This document shows, one piece after another, positions 16,848-29,664 of a stretch of 64,000 nt of DNA (its first letter is position 1; every line of letters begins with the position of its first letter). This DNA is from Sphagnum compactum (lineage: Eukaryota > Bryophyta > Sphagnopsida > Sphagnales). The notes under the pieces were generated by a model. That model was given only the letters and a program-made list of their open reading frames with translations. It was not told where the DNA came from and did no database searches. The stretch covers positions 5,146,001-5,210,000 of the forward strand of contig OZ234500.1 of NCBI GenBank assembly GCA_965153455.1, read 5' to 3'. The translations under genes were made by a program, and so were the position numbers.

Positions 16848-16911
16848 TTGGAATGTAGTGGTTAAAATCCTCCTTTCAAACCAAAGGTCCAAGGTTCAAT
16901 CCTTTTTCCAA
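16848..16911 (+). other. tRNA-like segment (tRNA pseudogene or SINE head)
   Basis: It has an A-box-like TAGTGGTTAAAATCC and a B-box-like GGTTCAATCC at tRNA spacing, an anticodon-arm-like CCTTT/AAAGG stem with a 7-nt loop, a T-arm-like AAGG/CTTT stem with loop TTCAATC, and terminal pairing TTGGAA/TTCCAA. The loop lacks the universal U33 and the acceptor pairing is partly AT, so a working tRNA is unlikely. A decayed tRNA copy or the promoter head of a SINE fits better. Confidence 0.4.
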
Positions 16912-17157
16912 TTGGTTTTACCAACAAACAAAATGGATGAAAAATTCAAAAAACATTTAATATTTTTTAAAAGTTAGTGGTTTTTTTTAAAAAAATTCCC
17001 AAGGGAAAAAAAGACTAAATGTTAGTCCTAAGCAAGTTCCTCATGGAGTTTTTAAAAAACATTCAGGGAAAAAAAAATTTCTCGAAAAAGCAATGAGTTT
17101 TCCCTAAGGAAGGGCTTAAGTTCTTCAAAGAACAATGTACTTTCCCCAAGTAAAGGC

Positions 17158-17690
17158 CCACATCCCCGGGGAAAAATATGTTTCGAATATTTTTGCAATC
17201 ACAACCATTTATGTTCACTTTTATATAGGCTTGCGACCTATCATGGGAAATGTCTTAAAGAAAGTTGCAACTTTGTCATTGGAAGCACTTCAATCAAAAT
17301 ACATATGAAAAAGTTAAGATCAAACAAAGTTTCAGAAATATTTGTTCCCTAAGGAACACATTGGTTGTTCCCGCATGCAATTTTAGCGCTTGCTCCCTAA
17401 GGCAATTTAAGTTCCAAGTCTTCCTAAGGATATGATTGTTCTTTAGGGAAAAAGGCAACTTCTTAAAAAAACATTGAATTATTTTTTTAAGAAAGGCCCA
17501 AATTCTCTACGAAGACATATGTTCCAAACTTTTTTGTAATCATAATCATTTCATATTTGCTTTTATATATTTTTGTGACTCATCATTGGAAAGGTTTCAA
17601 GGAGAACCACAATTTTGTAATTGAAAACATTTCAATCAAAATTCATATGCAAAAGTTATGATCATACAAAATTTCGAACACATTGCTCCC
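17158..17690 (+). repeat. Diverged direct repeat of about 200 bp, two copies about 330 bp apart
   Basis: 17158-17350 and 17488-17690 share blocks such as AATCA.AA.CATTT, CTTTTATAT, TTTCAATCAAAAT.CATATG and TTGTTCCCT-like ends. Several poly-A/T stretches precede each copy in the same order, so this looks like an old tandem duplication. Confidence 0.55.
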
Positions 17691-18881
17691 TGGGGGAACA
17701 TTTGCAAATTAAGGTTGTGAGCTAAAATGGGAAAAACTTGCCAAATTCATCCACCATGAAAGGTTAATTGAAAATGACTTTCAACACATTGAAGTGAGTG
17801 AAAGTTTTTGTTAACCTCCTTTGGATTTGTTGCGCAAAAATGTGGATAAACCACACCTATGGCTAACATGACTTCATGTGCTAGGAAACAACATTAAAGC
17901 TCTACCATAAGGCCCCAAATTACAACTTCACACTTTTTGAAAAAAAAATCCCCAACTTGTTTGAGAATATCTGTAATGATAGGTTGAAAGCCTCTACGAC
18001 CATCAATTCCAATGACATAAATAAGGTACTTATGATTAGTAAAAGAAAAAGAACTTATCTCCACAAAAAAATTTCTACCATTCAAATCGTCAAACGAATT
18101 CATGAGCATGTTGGTATTGGTTAAATATTCAATTGTGTTGAAATTTTGAAGGTGTTACAAGCACAAAAACTATGAAAGCGAAAGGTAAAAAAACAACCTA
18201 AATTTAAATCCAAACACAAAACATAGAAATTAAGACAAAACCATAAGAGACTAAAAACAAAAACATGTGCAAACAAATTTTTATTGTGATAAACATAAAA
18301 ACGTAAACACAAAAAAAATAGAATAAGGTTATGGAACAAAATTATACTTCAAATTGGTGTTGAGGACACTTAAAATAATGGGGGCCCTACCTTTATTTAT
18401 ACCCTTTTGGGGACCTAACTCAAGAAATTTAACTTTCATAACAATTTTTATGTGCCCATTACCCAAGGAAACTTTTTAAGAGACTTTATAACTACAAGTG
18501 AATTGTGAATTAAATAATTTTTAATTAAAAGTGAACTAAGAGCATGAATTATTAATTAATTAAAAGTGAATTAAAAGAACTTAGAATGAATTAGGAGTTA
18601 ATTAGAATTTATTTAATAATGAACTAAGAATTAACTATAAATTATTTAAAAATCAACTATGAATTAACTACAAGTGCATTACAAGTTAACTATGAATGGA
18701 TTATGAGTGGACTATGAAGTTATGGATGGAAATCCATGTGAATGAACTCCATTCATCATATGACCATATAATCCAATATTTATGTTTGTGATAGAAGATT
18801 GGATGTTCAAATTTGATAATACATTTTGAAAATACATTTTAATAATGAAAAGACAATATTTTGTATATATTTGTTTGGTTG

Positions 18882-21020
18882 CACTGCAAGGAATTTGCAA
18901 ATATATGATTAGATTTACGATTCATTTTTAATCGTAATGACCACATGCGATTTATTAAAATGTTTAGTCACCTTGGACAAATTGCATAAAAATTTTTGTT
19001 GTAAAAGACAATACATGGCACCAAATTATAAAGGCAATCACACAAAAATGCGACTTACATGAACTTTTCATCCATCTAAACCAACTTATGTGGCATTGTC
19101 ATTTTGCAACTAATTTTACGACTCAAAAATGTAATCACATTATTTATATCTGTTTAAATATTTATTATTTAAATAATAAAATATTTATTTTATATTTATA
19201 TTTATATTATTGTTAATTTCATTAAATTCAACGTGTACCATGTTGACATGTGTCATTACATAGGCTAGGCTTTAAAAACTAATTTAAGTTGCTAGGTAGG
19301 CCATTTATTGTGCCTATTTATCATTTAGTAAGCAATTAACCTATGTTGGCTGTGTAGGTCAAGAATATTCAGTCAACATTCCAATGTTGACCACAATTCA
19401 TGCCATTTGTGAGGATTGATTCTTGAAGCCCAACGATGGAGATCAATTTTTATTTCATCTATTTGATTCCAAACATTCAAAACATCATATTTGAAATTTG
19501 ATATCTTATTACAATTTTATCCAAATGACAAAATTAAAGTTTAAACTTAATTTTTTTCCAATAATATACACAGACATATTTGTTTCCTGTTAAAAATATA
19601 AATCAATTTAAAAAGAAAAATATTTGAATTTTGTTATTCAATACAATTTCAAAGACCATTCCATGCAAAAAATAAATTCAATCACATGATTTATAAATGG
19701 ATAGTATGATAAGAAATACATAAATAAATTTCATATCTGAAACCTTCATTTGATTCTAAAAATTATATTATAGAAATTTTCTTTTGATATATCATAATTT
19801 TACCCATAGAATTTAATTAAAATGTGTGATATATAATTTATGTCACATATAATATTTATAAATGAATCATCAATAAATTATAATAGAATTATAATCAAAG
19901 TTATTTTATAAATTATATTTCTGATATAAAAGATTAATCTAGATAATCAATTTTAATTTCTAAATATTGATTAGTGCCATATAATTAATTGATTTTATGG
20001 AACTATAAATTTTATTATGTTTACACATAATATCTTAAGTTTTACTTAAAATTATGATAAAATTTTAATGTAAAAATAAATTATATTTTTTCTTATCTCG
20101 AACATCTATTTGATTTAAGAAATTATATTATACAATTCCGCATATAATAGATCATAATTTTACCAAAAAAGTGTAATTAAAATGTATGATATGAAATCGG
20201 TCATAAATTATTCCTACTACTTAGCATATTCAATAAATAAATTACATTGCCTACCTAATATAATAATCGATTCAAAAAAATCACATATATCAACATGATA
20301 AAATATTTATTATTTAACCCACACACCTATATACTTGATACTTACTACCTATCCTATTTATTACCTATTTAATCATTAATTGCATAACCTACCTAATTAT
20401 TTAATTATATTTACTACCTAAACCCTAACCTATTTAATAATTAAATTACATAACTTAATTAATTTATAATTAATATAAGAACATTATCACATGTCAACAT
20501 TATGATGAAATATTTACTATTAGCCTTATTGCTACCATTAATTACCATGGGTCTTTTGAAATTTTCACAAATGCACTGAACCTTACTACACATTTAATAG
20601 TTAATTTATTAAAAAAATAAAGAAAATTAATTATATCATTAATCCAGCAATTTCATTGGCCAACTCTTTTTTTTTCACATTTGATTACATGTGCATTTGC
20701 AATTAAAATTTATAGTCGCAAATCAAGTTGAAGAGATGCCATGTGATATCCAATGCCCTTGAACCACCTTCCAAGTCGTAAAAACAACTACATTTTCATC
20801 TATTTTGGGATGCAACTAAAAATGGATGAGATAAGTATATTTTTCATTTTTATTTTTATCCAAATCAACATTAGTTGCAAGTATAAGTTGCATATGCAAC
20901 TGCAAACCACTTTGTAATCGTTTATGCAACTACCAGTCATTTTTACCAAGTGCCATGGAAGATAGTCATATCTAAAGTTGCAAAAATGGTTGATTGGAAT
21001 GGACATGATTCCTTGTAGTG
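18882..21020. mobile_element. Probable non-autonomous CACTA element, about 2.1 kb
   Basis: The left end CACTGCAAGGAAT (18882-18894) and the inverse of the right end CACTACAAGGAAT (21008-21020) match at 12 of 13 bases. Both ends carry clusters of GCAACT/AGTTGC and CGTAA motifs, like the subterminal repeats of CACTA elements. The 3-bp flanks are TTG and TTC, an imperfect target duplication. The interior is very AT-rich with no transposase frame. Confidence 0.5.
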
Positions 21021-24000
21021 TTCAAGACATTGGATTTGTAATTTTGTCGTAGCCCTCATTAGCTTCCTGACGAAAACCTTGATAGTTTGCACACATAAAA
21101 AGATTGGGACCCTTTTCCAACCGTAAACCATGTATAGGTGGGTTAACAACCACTAAATGTCATTAATTTTCATAACCTCGTCTATACTGATTACAATGAA
21201 AGTGATTGACGCAACTGGCACTTTGCTTGCCTCAAGCAACACCTCATGCATAACCCTAGTCATGCCCTATTAACTTAATGTATCAAACTAGTGCTTTTGA
21301 TATACATGTCCAAATTTTAATAGTTAGAATAATGAAAAATTTTAATTTGTCATGGGACAATGGGAAAACAATTTAAAGAAACAAACAAAATGTCTTTTTT
21401 GTTATTTTCGAAAGGTAATTCAATTGAAAAGTGGTATATAAGACATAAAGATGACTTTTCGCAGTGTATTTTTGTTCATTTTTTACATGCATTAAGGGTG
21501 AAAACACACTACACTATCTAGAAAATGTTGTCACAAAGTAATTTTTGCGAGAATTTGATATTTGAAATTGGCCATGTGATTAATAAAAATGATTAAATTA
21601 ATAAAATATTCAACACTACGATGTTATATATACGATAATCACATTGTATGAATTTTTGAATAGTTTTTGAATTATCATCACATAATGAACTTTTAAAGAA
21701 GTACCAAAAAACTTGCAATAGTCCATAATCAATGAATATGGATTTCATGCACCTTCATATAAAGTTTTTTATTGAATAAAGGACTTAATGATAATATGGT
21801 GTGGTAACATTGATATTAAGAAAGATTTTTTGAAAATATTTATAGACCAAATTTTCTATGTATCTTGAACTATGGTTTTCACCTCAAATTTTAATCCTTT
21901 CTTTAATGAAAGTAACAATTTAAAAGCTCATATTTCAATTTTAAATTCTTCATAAGATAAACTAGGGTTGGAACTTTTTTAATAATGAATTGTTAATGAT
22001 AACTTTAAAATTGACTTATGTGATTGAAGGTATCCTTCCTTCACATTACTTCCATAATGTGAATTTAAGCCCTTATTGATTTTCATATGTGCTTAAAATT
22101 GTTAGACCTTAGCACTGAGCTTTCACACTTTAATTCTTGTTGAAATATAATATGCTAGTTGAAATATAATATGCCAACATTAACGCTAAGCTTGAAAACC
22201 TTTCATCAAATCTTCAACCTCTTGAATTCCTTATTATTAAATCCTTGATTTTTTAACATCTTTGAAATTAAAAATTTGATGAACCAATATTTATAGTGCA
22301 AGTTCAATTAAACACATGCCATGGCTCACAAGCCACAATGTTATATTATTAACAACCTAGTTCCCCTATACAAAATTCCAAAGCAAAATCGTAGTTGTGA
22401 GCTCTAGCCTTTAAACCTTAACCTAGCTTGACTTCTAGGTTTTCAACTTTGGAAGTTGGAGGAACTATGGTTTCGACTTTGAACTCTAGCATTGCACATT
22501 GCACATGCATTTCATTCTACACATGTGATAGAACTTGAAAGAAAAGGGCAAGTTGCGATTTGTGAATGTTCCCGTAGGTTGCCATTAAACAATGAATTCA
22601 ATTAGCATATTTAGAATCCATAGTTGTTGATGACACCTTTTGACATTGCAACGTGTGATTCCACTTCTCATGAGTCAGTCCTCCTTAATGTGTATGTCAT
22701 ATTTTTCCAAACTCAACCACAAGGTTCCAAAACTCATTGAACTGCCAAACTTGAAAAACAAGCTTGTACATTATCTTAAAACTTGATTCTACAACCTTAG
22801 TCTTTGCCAAAATTTACTAGCATCATTGGCAACATGCAAAATGAAATTCAAATTTACAATTAAAAACTTACAATGTATTTCATATTTCCAATCCATTGCA
22901 GTTGATATCAAATCCTATGCATATGTAAATCATTAACAACTTGCAAATTGAATTGAGAGATGTTTATTCCAATGGCGAGAAGTTCAAAAAAATATGGAGC
23001 ACCATTGATGAGCAAGAGCCAATGATCAAAGTGAGAGTGGTGACCTGAACTTTATGGTTTCTTCAAGGTTGTGATCATGCTGCTTGGCACTAGGAGCTTT
23101 TGGCAATTTTCCTTAGATTACGACTTGTTTTTCCTAGTAGATATGTTGCGGGGACCTTTTTGCATTGACTTTTGGCGATTTTTAGTCAAAAAAATGTCAA
23201 TATTTATTATACAACTGCACATTTCCCCATGCATGAAATTAAATTCAATATATAATAAACTTATCCATATAATCAGGTGACTAGGGGGTGAGAATGGCCA
23301 GTTTCTGCATAATAGGGCATCAAAAACATAACTGGGAATGAAAATTTTACAAAAGGAAATAATTGGGACCCAAAGTAGTTTTTCCACCAATTTGGTGGTA
23401 AACTGAGTTTCATCCTGTGTTTCCTTTTTCCTAAGCCCCTGGACTGCTGCAACATATATTTTCACTGCTCCTACGTGTACAACTACTTTAATTACTTTGG
23501 AACCTTGTGCATTAAATGCTGAGTTTCAGCATTTCATTTAATTAAATTTCATTACTTTGCAGATTTGACTGAAAGAGGGGACAGGGGGTGACAGCAGAGG
23601 AGATAGGGGGTGAAACAAAGGGTGACTTTTGGATAACTTAATATCTGAAATCAATTTACAAATTGTTGATCTAGTTCCACTTTGAGTGTGGTGTTCTGGT
23701 GTTTGACAACAATAGTTTACGGGTCCATTACAAACCTATTAGTTAGCACAAGCTAACACTTTCAGCTATCATTGGACCATGAATGACTATGTAAGCCTCC
23801 GCTTTTTGGATGCAAATGTCATGGTCACTTTCTTTGTGGATGGAAAGAGGGCATTTCAATTCTCATTATGCCCAATAATTGGTGGCCTATTGTCTTTTTC
23901 CTAGTCCGTTGATGCCAAGCTTTTAAAATTATTTGGTTTCAAGAAATCAAAATTGTACAACAAAAACCTGAATATCATCTTGAGTTACTACCCATGGTGG

Positions 24001-24606
24001 CTGGTTCTTCCCTTTTAAAAGAACCTTCATTCCCCATTATGAAATTTTATTTTATTTTTGCCAAGTTCACCAGGTGCAACTTTGAGCTTGATTCTTCAAA
24101 CTTTTAAACTTTATGATTTTTATTTTGGCACAAATTTTCAAATTCTAGAACCTCTAGACCTCATTTGAAAATTAGGTTTGGTTTCATGTACATGTTACAC
24201 AACCCTTGAGATTGCACATTGTACACAAGTATGAAGATTTACACAAACTAAAACTGGGGATGCATCATTACAACTAATTAAACTCATCAATTACTTATAA
24301 AGTCTAACTTACTTGCAACTTTTCAAAAAAGTTCTTGTTTTACTTGAAGAACCTGAACGTGTTTTTTCATGGTTCCAGTTCTAGCAAATGGTTCCACAGT
24401 CTGGATCTTGTGTCTGTTCCAGCAAGCGGATGCTGGTTCAGGTCCACGCTACATGAACCAGGGGTTTGATACTCCAATCTAGGCAACCTGCCCAGTGCAA
24501 ACACTCGTTACTATGCACTCATCAAGAACAGCTCAAACTTTTGAACCCACAAAGACATGAAATTTGTACAAGAAACCACCATATCTATGGATTACTGGTG
24601 TGATAG
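21021..24606. other. AT-rich intergenic stretch
   Basis: No gene, RNA or element recognised. Open frames such as 23118-23465 (minus) lack family motifs. Confidence 0.55.
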
Positions 24607-25354
24607 GGCCAGAGTGAACCAGCAGGCACCAATGATGGACGGTAAGTGGTCAAGAAATAGTTTTTCTATTGGGTTCTAGTTCCCTGGATAAACATACAGG
24701 TAGTTAGCTCAGTTGTTTCTTTTTCTAATTACCTACTAACAAACAACCTACAAGAGGGTTGTCAGAAGGTAGCGCTAAGTAAAAACAGAAAAACAGACCT
24801 TTTAAACGTGTGTATAAACCATCAACTTACCTATTTAGTAGTCACCTATTTTCCTACTTATCTACAGTGTTATGTGGATATTTGATTTTCAAATAACCAA
24901 CAGTTCTGATTTAAAAATAAAGAACCATCAATTTCAAATTTTTGAGAAAAAATCAGAATCAGAGAACTGTTAATTCTGGTTATTCTAGTAACATCAAGGA
25001 ACTGACAGTTTTCATGAAGGAACCAAATTATGGCTAGAAAGGTGATTTTTTATAATTTTCAAAAAAATTGAGAACCAAGGTTCTGTACCAAAACTGATCT
25101 TTTGATTTCTTTCACCCTCACTAGGTAAGTGAGTATACACCCAGGTTGATAAGCAGCAGGTATATTCTGTATCAGATTCTAATAACCACACAACACTGCT
25201 ATCTACCTACATATAAAACCCTACTCCCTTATAGAATGCATTACCAAGGTGATTCAGAAACATCAGATACTAACTCAGTTGAGGTTCATCCACAAGTGAC
25301 TCGTATGGGGCATCCAGTGGATGGTGCACTGGTGGGTGCTGGTTCACTCTGGCC
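24607..25354. mobile_element. Candidate element bounded by perfect 18-bp inverted repeats
   Basis: GGCCAGAGTGAACCAGCA at 24607-24624 is exactly inverted at 25337-25354. The interior is rich in TACC/TACT words. The core GTGAACCAGCA recurs in both orientations at many places between 24 and 45 kb. No flanking target duplication was found, so the true ends may lie further out. Confidence 0.45.
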
Positions 25355-27054
25355 ATGTCATGATAGCTCAAGTCATGATGCAACAGGACTAAAAATGCCG
25401 TACTCCTTTCTGAGTATGCATTTTATATGTGTACTCAAGGTTAATGTACAAATATGTCAAGAAACATGCTGTGTAGCCCTAACCCTAGAAAATTCTGCAT
25501 TAGCCGGTGGTACTAAGTACTTAGTTGGTAGAATGTTATATGTCAATCCACAGACACACCGTATGCACCCTAGGTATCCAACCTATCTCATATCTCCAGC
25601 ATGTTTCTTACACCAGAGCAATGGTTTTTTTTGTGGCAAATTTTCGCCATTTCAAGCAAAGGAATATTCTGTCACAAATTTCATGATTTTAAAGAAAATC
25701 CAAAAAACAAAATTCAAAAAAATTGCCCCAATTGGCTACAATATGAAAGGATGCTTAAGATTTTCTACTTTCATATTTTGAAAATATCTCCAAATTTTGC
25801 TAAATATACTTATGGATGATTGTCACTTGAGCAACATCACAGTTTTTATTAAAAAAACACTGCAGCAGTGTCTTAAAAAAAACAGTATTTTTCATGTCTT
25901 TTACATTTTTCAAATACATCGTACTCTGTTTCTGGTGACACTGCGACAGGAGACTAGTAGAACCATACTAGATTTCTCAAGGGATGCACGATTTAGGGGG
26001 TAAATCAGACTGATCTGCTGCTGCATCTTGCAAGCCTGCATTTCATGTGGTTAGAAAGTTGAAAATTTAGGTGTATATATTCAATCCAGTTTAACAGACT
26101 AATTAGCTTCTAGAATGGCAAATTTCGTATTAAAACACTCATGTCATGATGCCATTCGAAATCTCCTAAAATCTATTCAGGAACTGAATCGACCACTGCT
26201 ATGCACATTGGATGAAAGGATGTGCAGCAGTCTCCTTGAATAGTAGGAAGCAGTCCGAAATAGCGATAATGCAGGACAAGATGATTCCTGCGTATATTAT
26301 TGTTATGATTAGCTTGCGTGCTGTTATTAGACCCATTATCGAGATTTGATCAAAAGTTAAGAGCACTGATCTAGTCCGACGCGACCTTCTATCTGCACAC
26401 TTAACCTCGAGCTCTAATTATTCGCATAGACATTAGAGAAGAGAGATCTTGGAAGCTTCGATGCTGACTTAGATGTGAACTTAGTACTCGCATCATGAGA
26501 GTCAAGACCGACTCGCACGATTTCCAAGAGACAGCTATCGCCGATCGTCGAGGCTTTAAACTAATCAAGAAATTTATATTTCTTACATAGTCTTCTTCCC
26601 GCTTCCTATGCGCAACTTGCAGATCTGGACATATTTACTCGGGGAGGTTGTTCTCAGCGAGGTTATTCTTTGTATATTTTCTCAAGCATGTGAGATAAAG
26701 GGGATTTTTTTTAACGCTATGAAGTAATAGAATACTAAAAAATATTTGAAGTATATTTTCATAATCCTATTTATATTGAAGTGAATTATAATTTTATTTT
26801 TCTTTCATTAAGTTGCACTAGTGATTTCTTTTTTCAATTTCATGCTGTTGCCATACTAGTGATCATCCACAAGGAGATTTAGCCATGTTTGGCTGTAGAC
26901 CAGCTATGAAAGTAGAACTTATTAAAATCCTACTTGCTTGAACAATGGGTAGAAACATGGCGATTTTTCTGGATTTTTGGTGACTTGTTTTGAAAGAAAT
27001 GGGAATTATATTAGTTTCCTCTACAAAAGAAAAACCCCCAATGACGAAAATTCG

Positions 27055-27072
27055 CCCCCCCCCCCCCCCCCC
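27055..27072 (+). repeat. Run of 18 C
   Basis: Uninterrupted C homopolymer; length likely variable or uncertain in the assembly. Confidence 0.95.
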
Positions 27073-28518
27073 AAAAGAAACGCTGGGTTGCACCCTATAT
27101 TTTGCACGTAATTTGGAAAAAAGTGGAAGTAATAAGTAACCTCCCCTGGCATATGCAGCGGCCATAGCTAGCGATTAAGATAGTACTGAGCTGACTTTCA
27201 AGTAGAACTCAAATTTGGTAAATTGACAAGCAATTTCTTCGCTCACTCGACTCTTCTTCCAAAGTTCTGCTTTAGGACTTTTCATGATCTTGGGGGAAGA
27301 CTTTCAATGATTTTAACAGCTTGTTTGTATATCTTTGTTTAGTACGGCATGAACGTCCAGCTGCACTTGTCGACCCTAGTAGCTAGTGATCAATCGGATG
27401 CTGTTTACCGGCTCCATTAGACAATAGAAAAAACTGAGTCTCTTTTCAGCTGGCACAGAACTTCATTGCAATTTGACATTTTTGTAATTTGTGTATCGAT
27501 CGTGCTGATCACCGGGTAACAAATTGGGTTTTGCTAAAATTGGGTTCAGAGGAAGAAAAAAAAAGTCGTTTGACGTGGTATATAAGCTAGGCTTGACTTC
27601 TGAAAGATTCGAAGTTTTAAACTTCGACGTTCTTACTTCAGGAGGAACACAAGCTGTTTTTGCAATTATTGAAGATTTGACGAGTGGCTGTAACCTGGCA
27701 GCTTCAAATCAATTTGACTTCTAAAACCCATCTATGATCTGTAGACAAGTTTTCGAGGAATGAAGGTAGGTTCAAAGGGATCATCTGGCCTCCATAGGCT
27801 ATATTCTTCCTCGGTACCTTCACTACTATCCCACTGAAGACCCTTGAAGACTAGTTTCTGAGATTGCCCAAGTAAGCAAGCTCACAGCAATACTAGATTT
27901 CAGTTCCGAGAGATAGTCTAGTGCAATAGGATGAGTTGATTTTCCTCGAGTATGTTATGCCCTAGATAAATCACTCCTGGCTGCTGTAGCTGGTAAACTG
28001 AGTCCAAACCCTGAGTCGTCCAAACTGGAGAAGATGACAACTGAACGTCACCTGGCATGCTCTGACACCAGGATCCAAGGGTCAGAGCTTTCCCAAAATA
28101 GCTAGAGTGAAAATATGAGTCGAGAGTCGTCGACCGTGATCGGCTGGCTAGCATTGCTCGGTCGGTTTGCTTTCGTCATCTTTTTACAAATCGGATATGA
28201 ACAAATGACTTTCGAATAGCTCCACTTGCTTCTAGCAGCGACAAAAGCTTGGACTTTTAAGTAGACCCCCAGTTCAACAATCTCTGTTGTTTCTCAGGAG
28301 CTCTAGGGATTTCTTGTGCATCTCAGGGGTCGGGGGAATTCGATCCGCAAGAAAAAAATTCATAAACCTGGGAAGATCTGATCTGCACATGATTAGGGAG
28401 TTAAATGCTGATGATGATGCCTCAAGTACTGACGCACTTCCTCTGAATCCATCGCAATCTGTACGCAGATTACGGTGGAAAGGACATAGGCCCTGCCAGT
28501 GACCGCCCTTCCCAGATT

Positions 28519-28635
28519 AGGGTTAGGGTTGTCAACCGCGCCCATCTGCCAAGTGGTAGGCTTCGCCGGTGGCCGCAGTTGACAACCCTAAACCCTCAGT
28601 TGAGAACCCTAAGAACCTAGGGGTAGGTTCTCAAC
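28519..28635. repeat. Two adjacent inverted repeats with telomere-like cores
   Basis: Pair 1: AGGGTTAGGGTTGTCAAC (28519-28536) against GTTGACAACCCTAAACCCT (28578-28596), one gap. Pair 2: GTTGAGAACC (28599-28608) against GGTTCTCAAC (28626-28635), perfect. The arms of pair 1 carry plant telomere-type AAACCCT words. Confidence 0.8.
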
Positions 28636-29664
28636 CTAGGGTCAAGGGGTTGGTTGCCCCTCGCTAGGGATCCCCTCACCAAACATGATCTCAGGAATTG
28701 GTTTACCGCCCTTCATTGGTCCTCCCCCCTCTAATCTCCGTGGCATCTTCCGTGCAATGGCATCTTCCGTGATCAACAAGAGTGCCATAAAAAAGAATTG
28801 ACTGCTTTTGATTTGCCAATGATTGACGCAGAAAGTGAAATTTAAATAGTCTCTCACTTTACACTGTTCACTTGTTCATGTTTGAGTGAGGGTGACAGGG
28901 GGAATTATAGTAAATATTATACTAATTTAGTCTAGAGGTGATTTTACTATTGTGCAATGGAGATGTTCTGCATCCCAATCTAACAATAGTGGTATGTTGA
29001 AAGAACAAAAGACATACACAACAAAAGAATCCAAGGTTTAAAAACATATCCAGGGTCCAGTTCTTGATGTTTTTCATATCAAGTTTTGTTGCTTGCAGCC
29101 CCCACTCACATGATGTTTTACTTATAAGAATGCACAATATAGCCTGTCCTAATCATATAAGATTTGATATGCCTTCTTTTAACCTCATGCCAGTGAGGAT
29201 AGCTAACAAATACTCTCAGAGCATTCACCATATAATTTATTCGAGCTACAATTCACATCATGAATAATACATGTAGGTCATTAAGTTGAGACTAACTAGA
29301 TTGAACAGGTAGAAAAACTTAGATGTTTTATACAATCTTGATGCTTAGCATCTATGTAACTTAGAATTGAAGATCATGCTTTCTCAATGCTTAGTATATA
29401 TATAATTTATAGCTGGACAGAGCCTTGATAGGACATGTGTCCAAGCTCATTTCCCCTCTAATTTCCTTTTGTTGTACATAATGTTTTACAACATTTCACC
29501 TACTAACTCATAACATGTTTAGGTGAACCAGCACAGAGACTAGTTCCATGTTAAAACCCCTAACTTTTTGGTTGCTTCTAAATGTCAGGCTGCGTTAAGA
29601 TTCAATCAGGCTCTCCAAGTTAACATTTCCTGAGTTTAAGATAGCCAAGTTTAAAGGTAATGTA

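Larger units (their letters stand above)
25355..29664. other. Intergenic stretch, partly GC-richer
   Basis: Contains an 18-C run (27055-27072) and the telomere-like inverted repeats at 28519-28635. The stretch 26380-28660 is less AT-rich than its surroundings and may hold unrecognised gene debris, but I found no convincing exon. Confidence 0.5.

Noticed and set aside
20403-20418. Telomere-like CCTAAACCCTAACC
   Set aside because: Only about two units; too short to count as an interstitial telomeric repeat.
25146-25781. Open frame of 211 codons
   Set aside because: No family motif. It runs through the right end of an inverted-repeat element (25337-25354) and has low-complexity Lys/Phe at the end; most likely chance.
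28642-28857. Minus-strand frame with Gly/Pro-rich end (GGGPMKGGKPIPEIMFGEG)
   Set aside because: Looks faintly coding but I cannot tie it to a family, and the telomere-like inverted repeats begin next to it.
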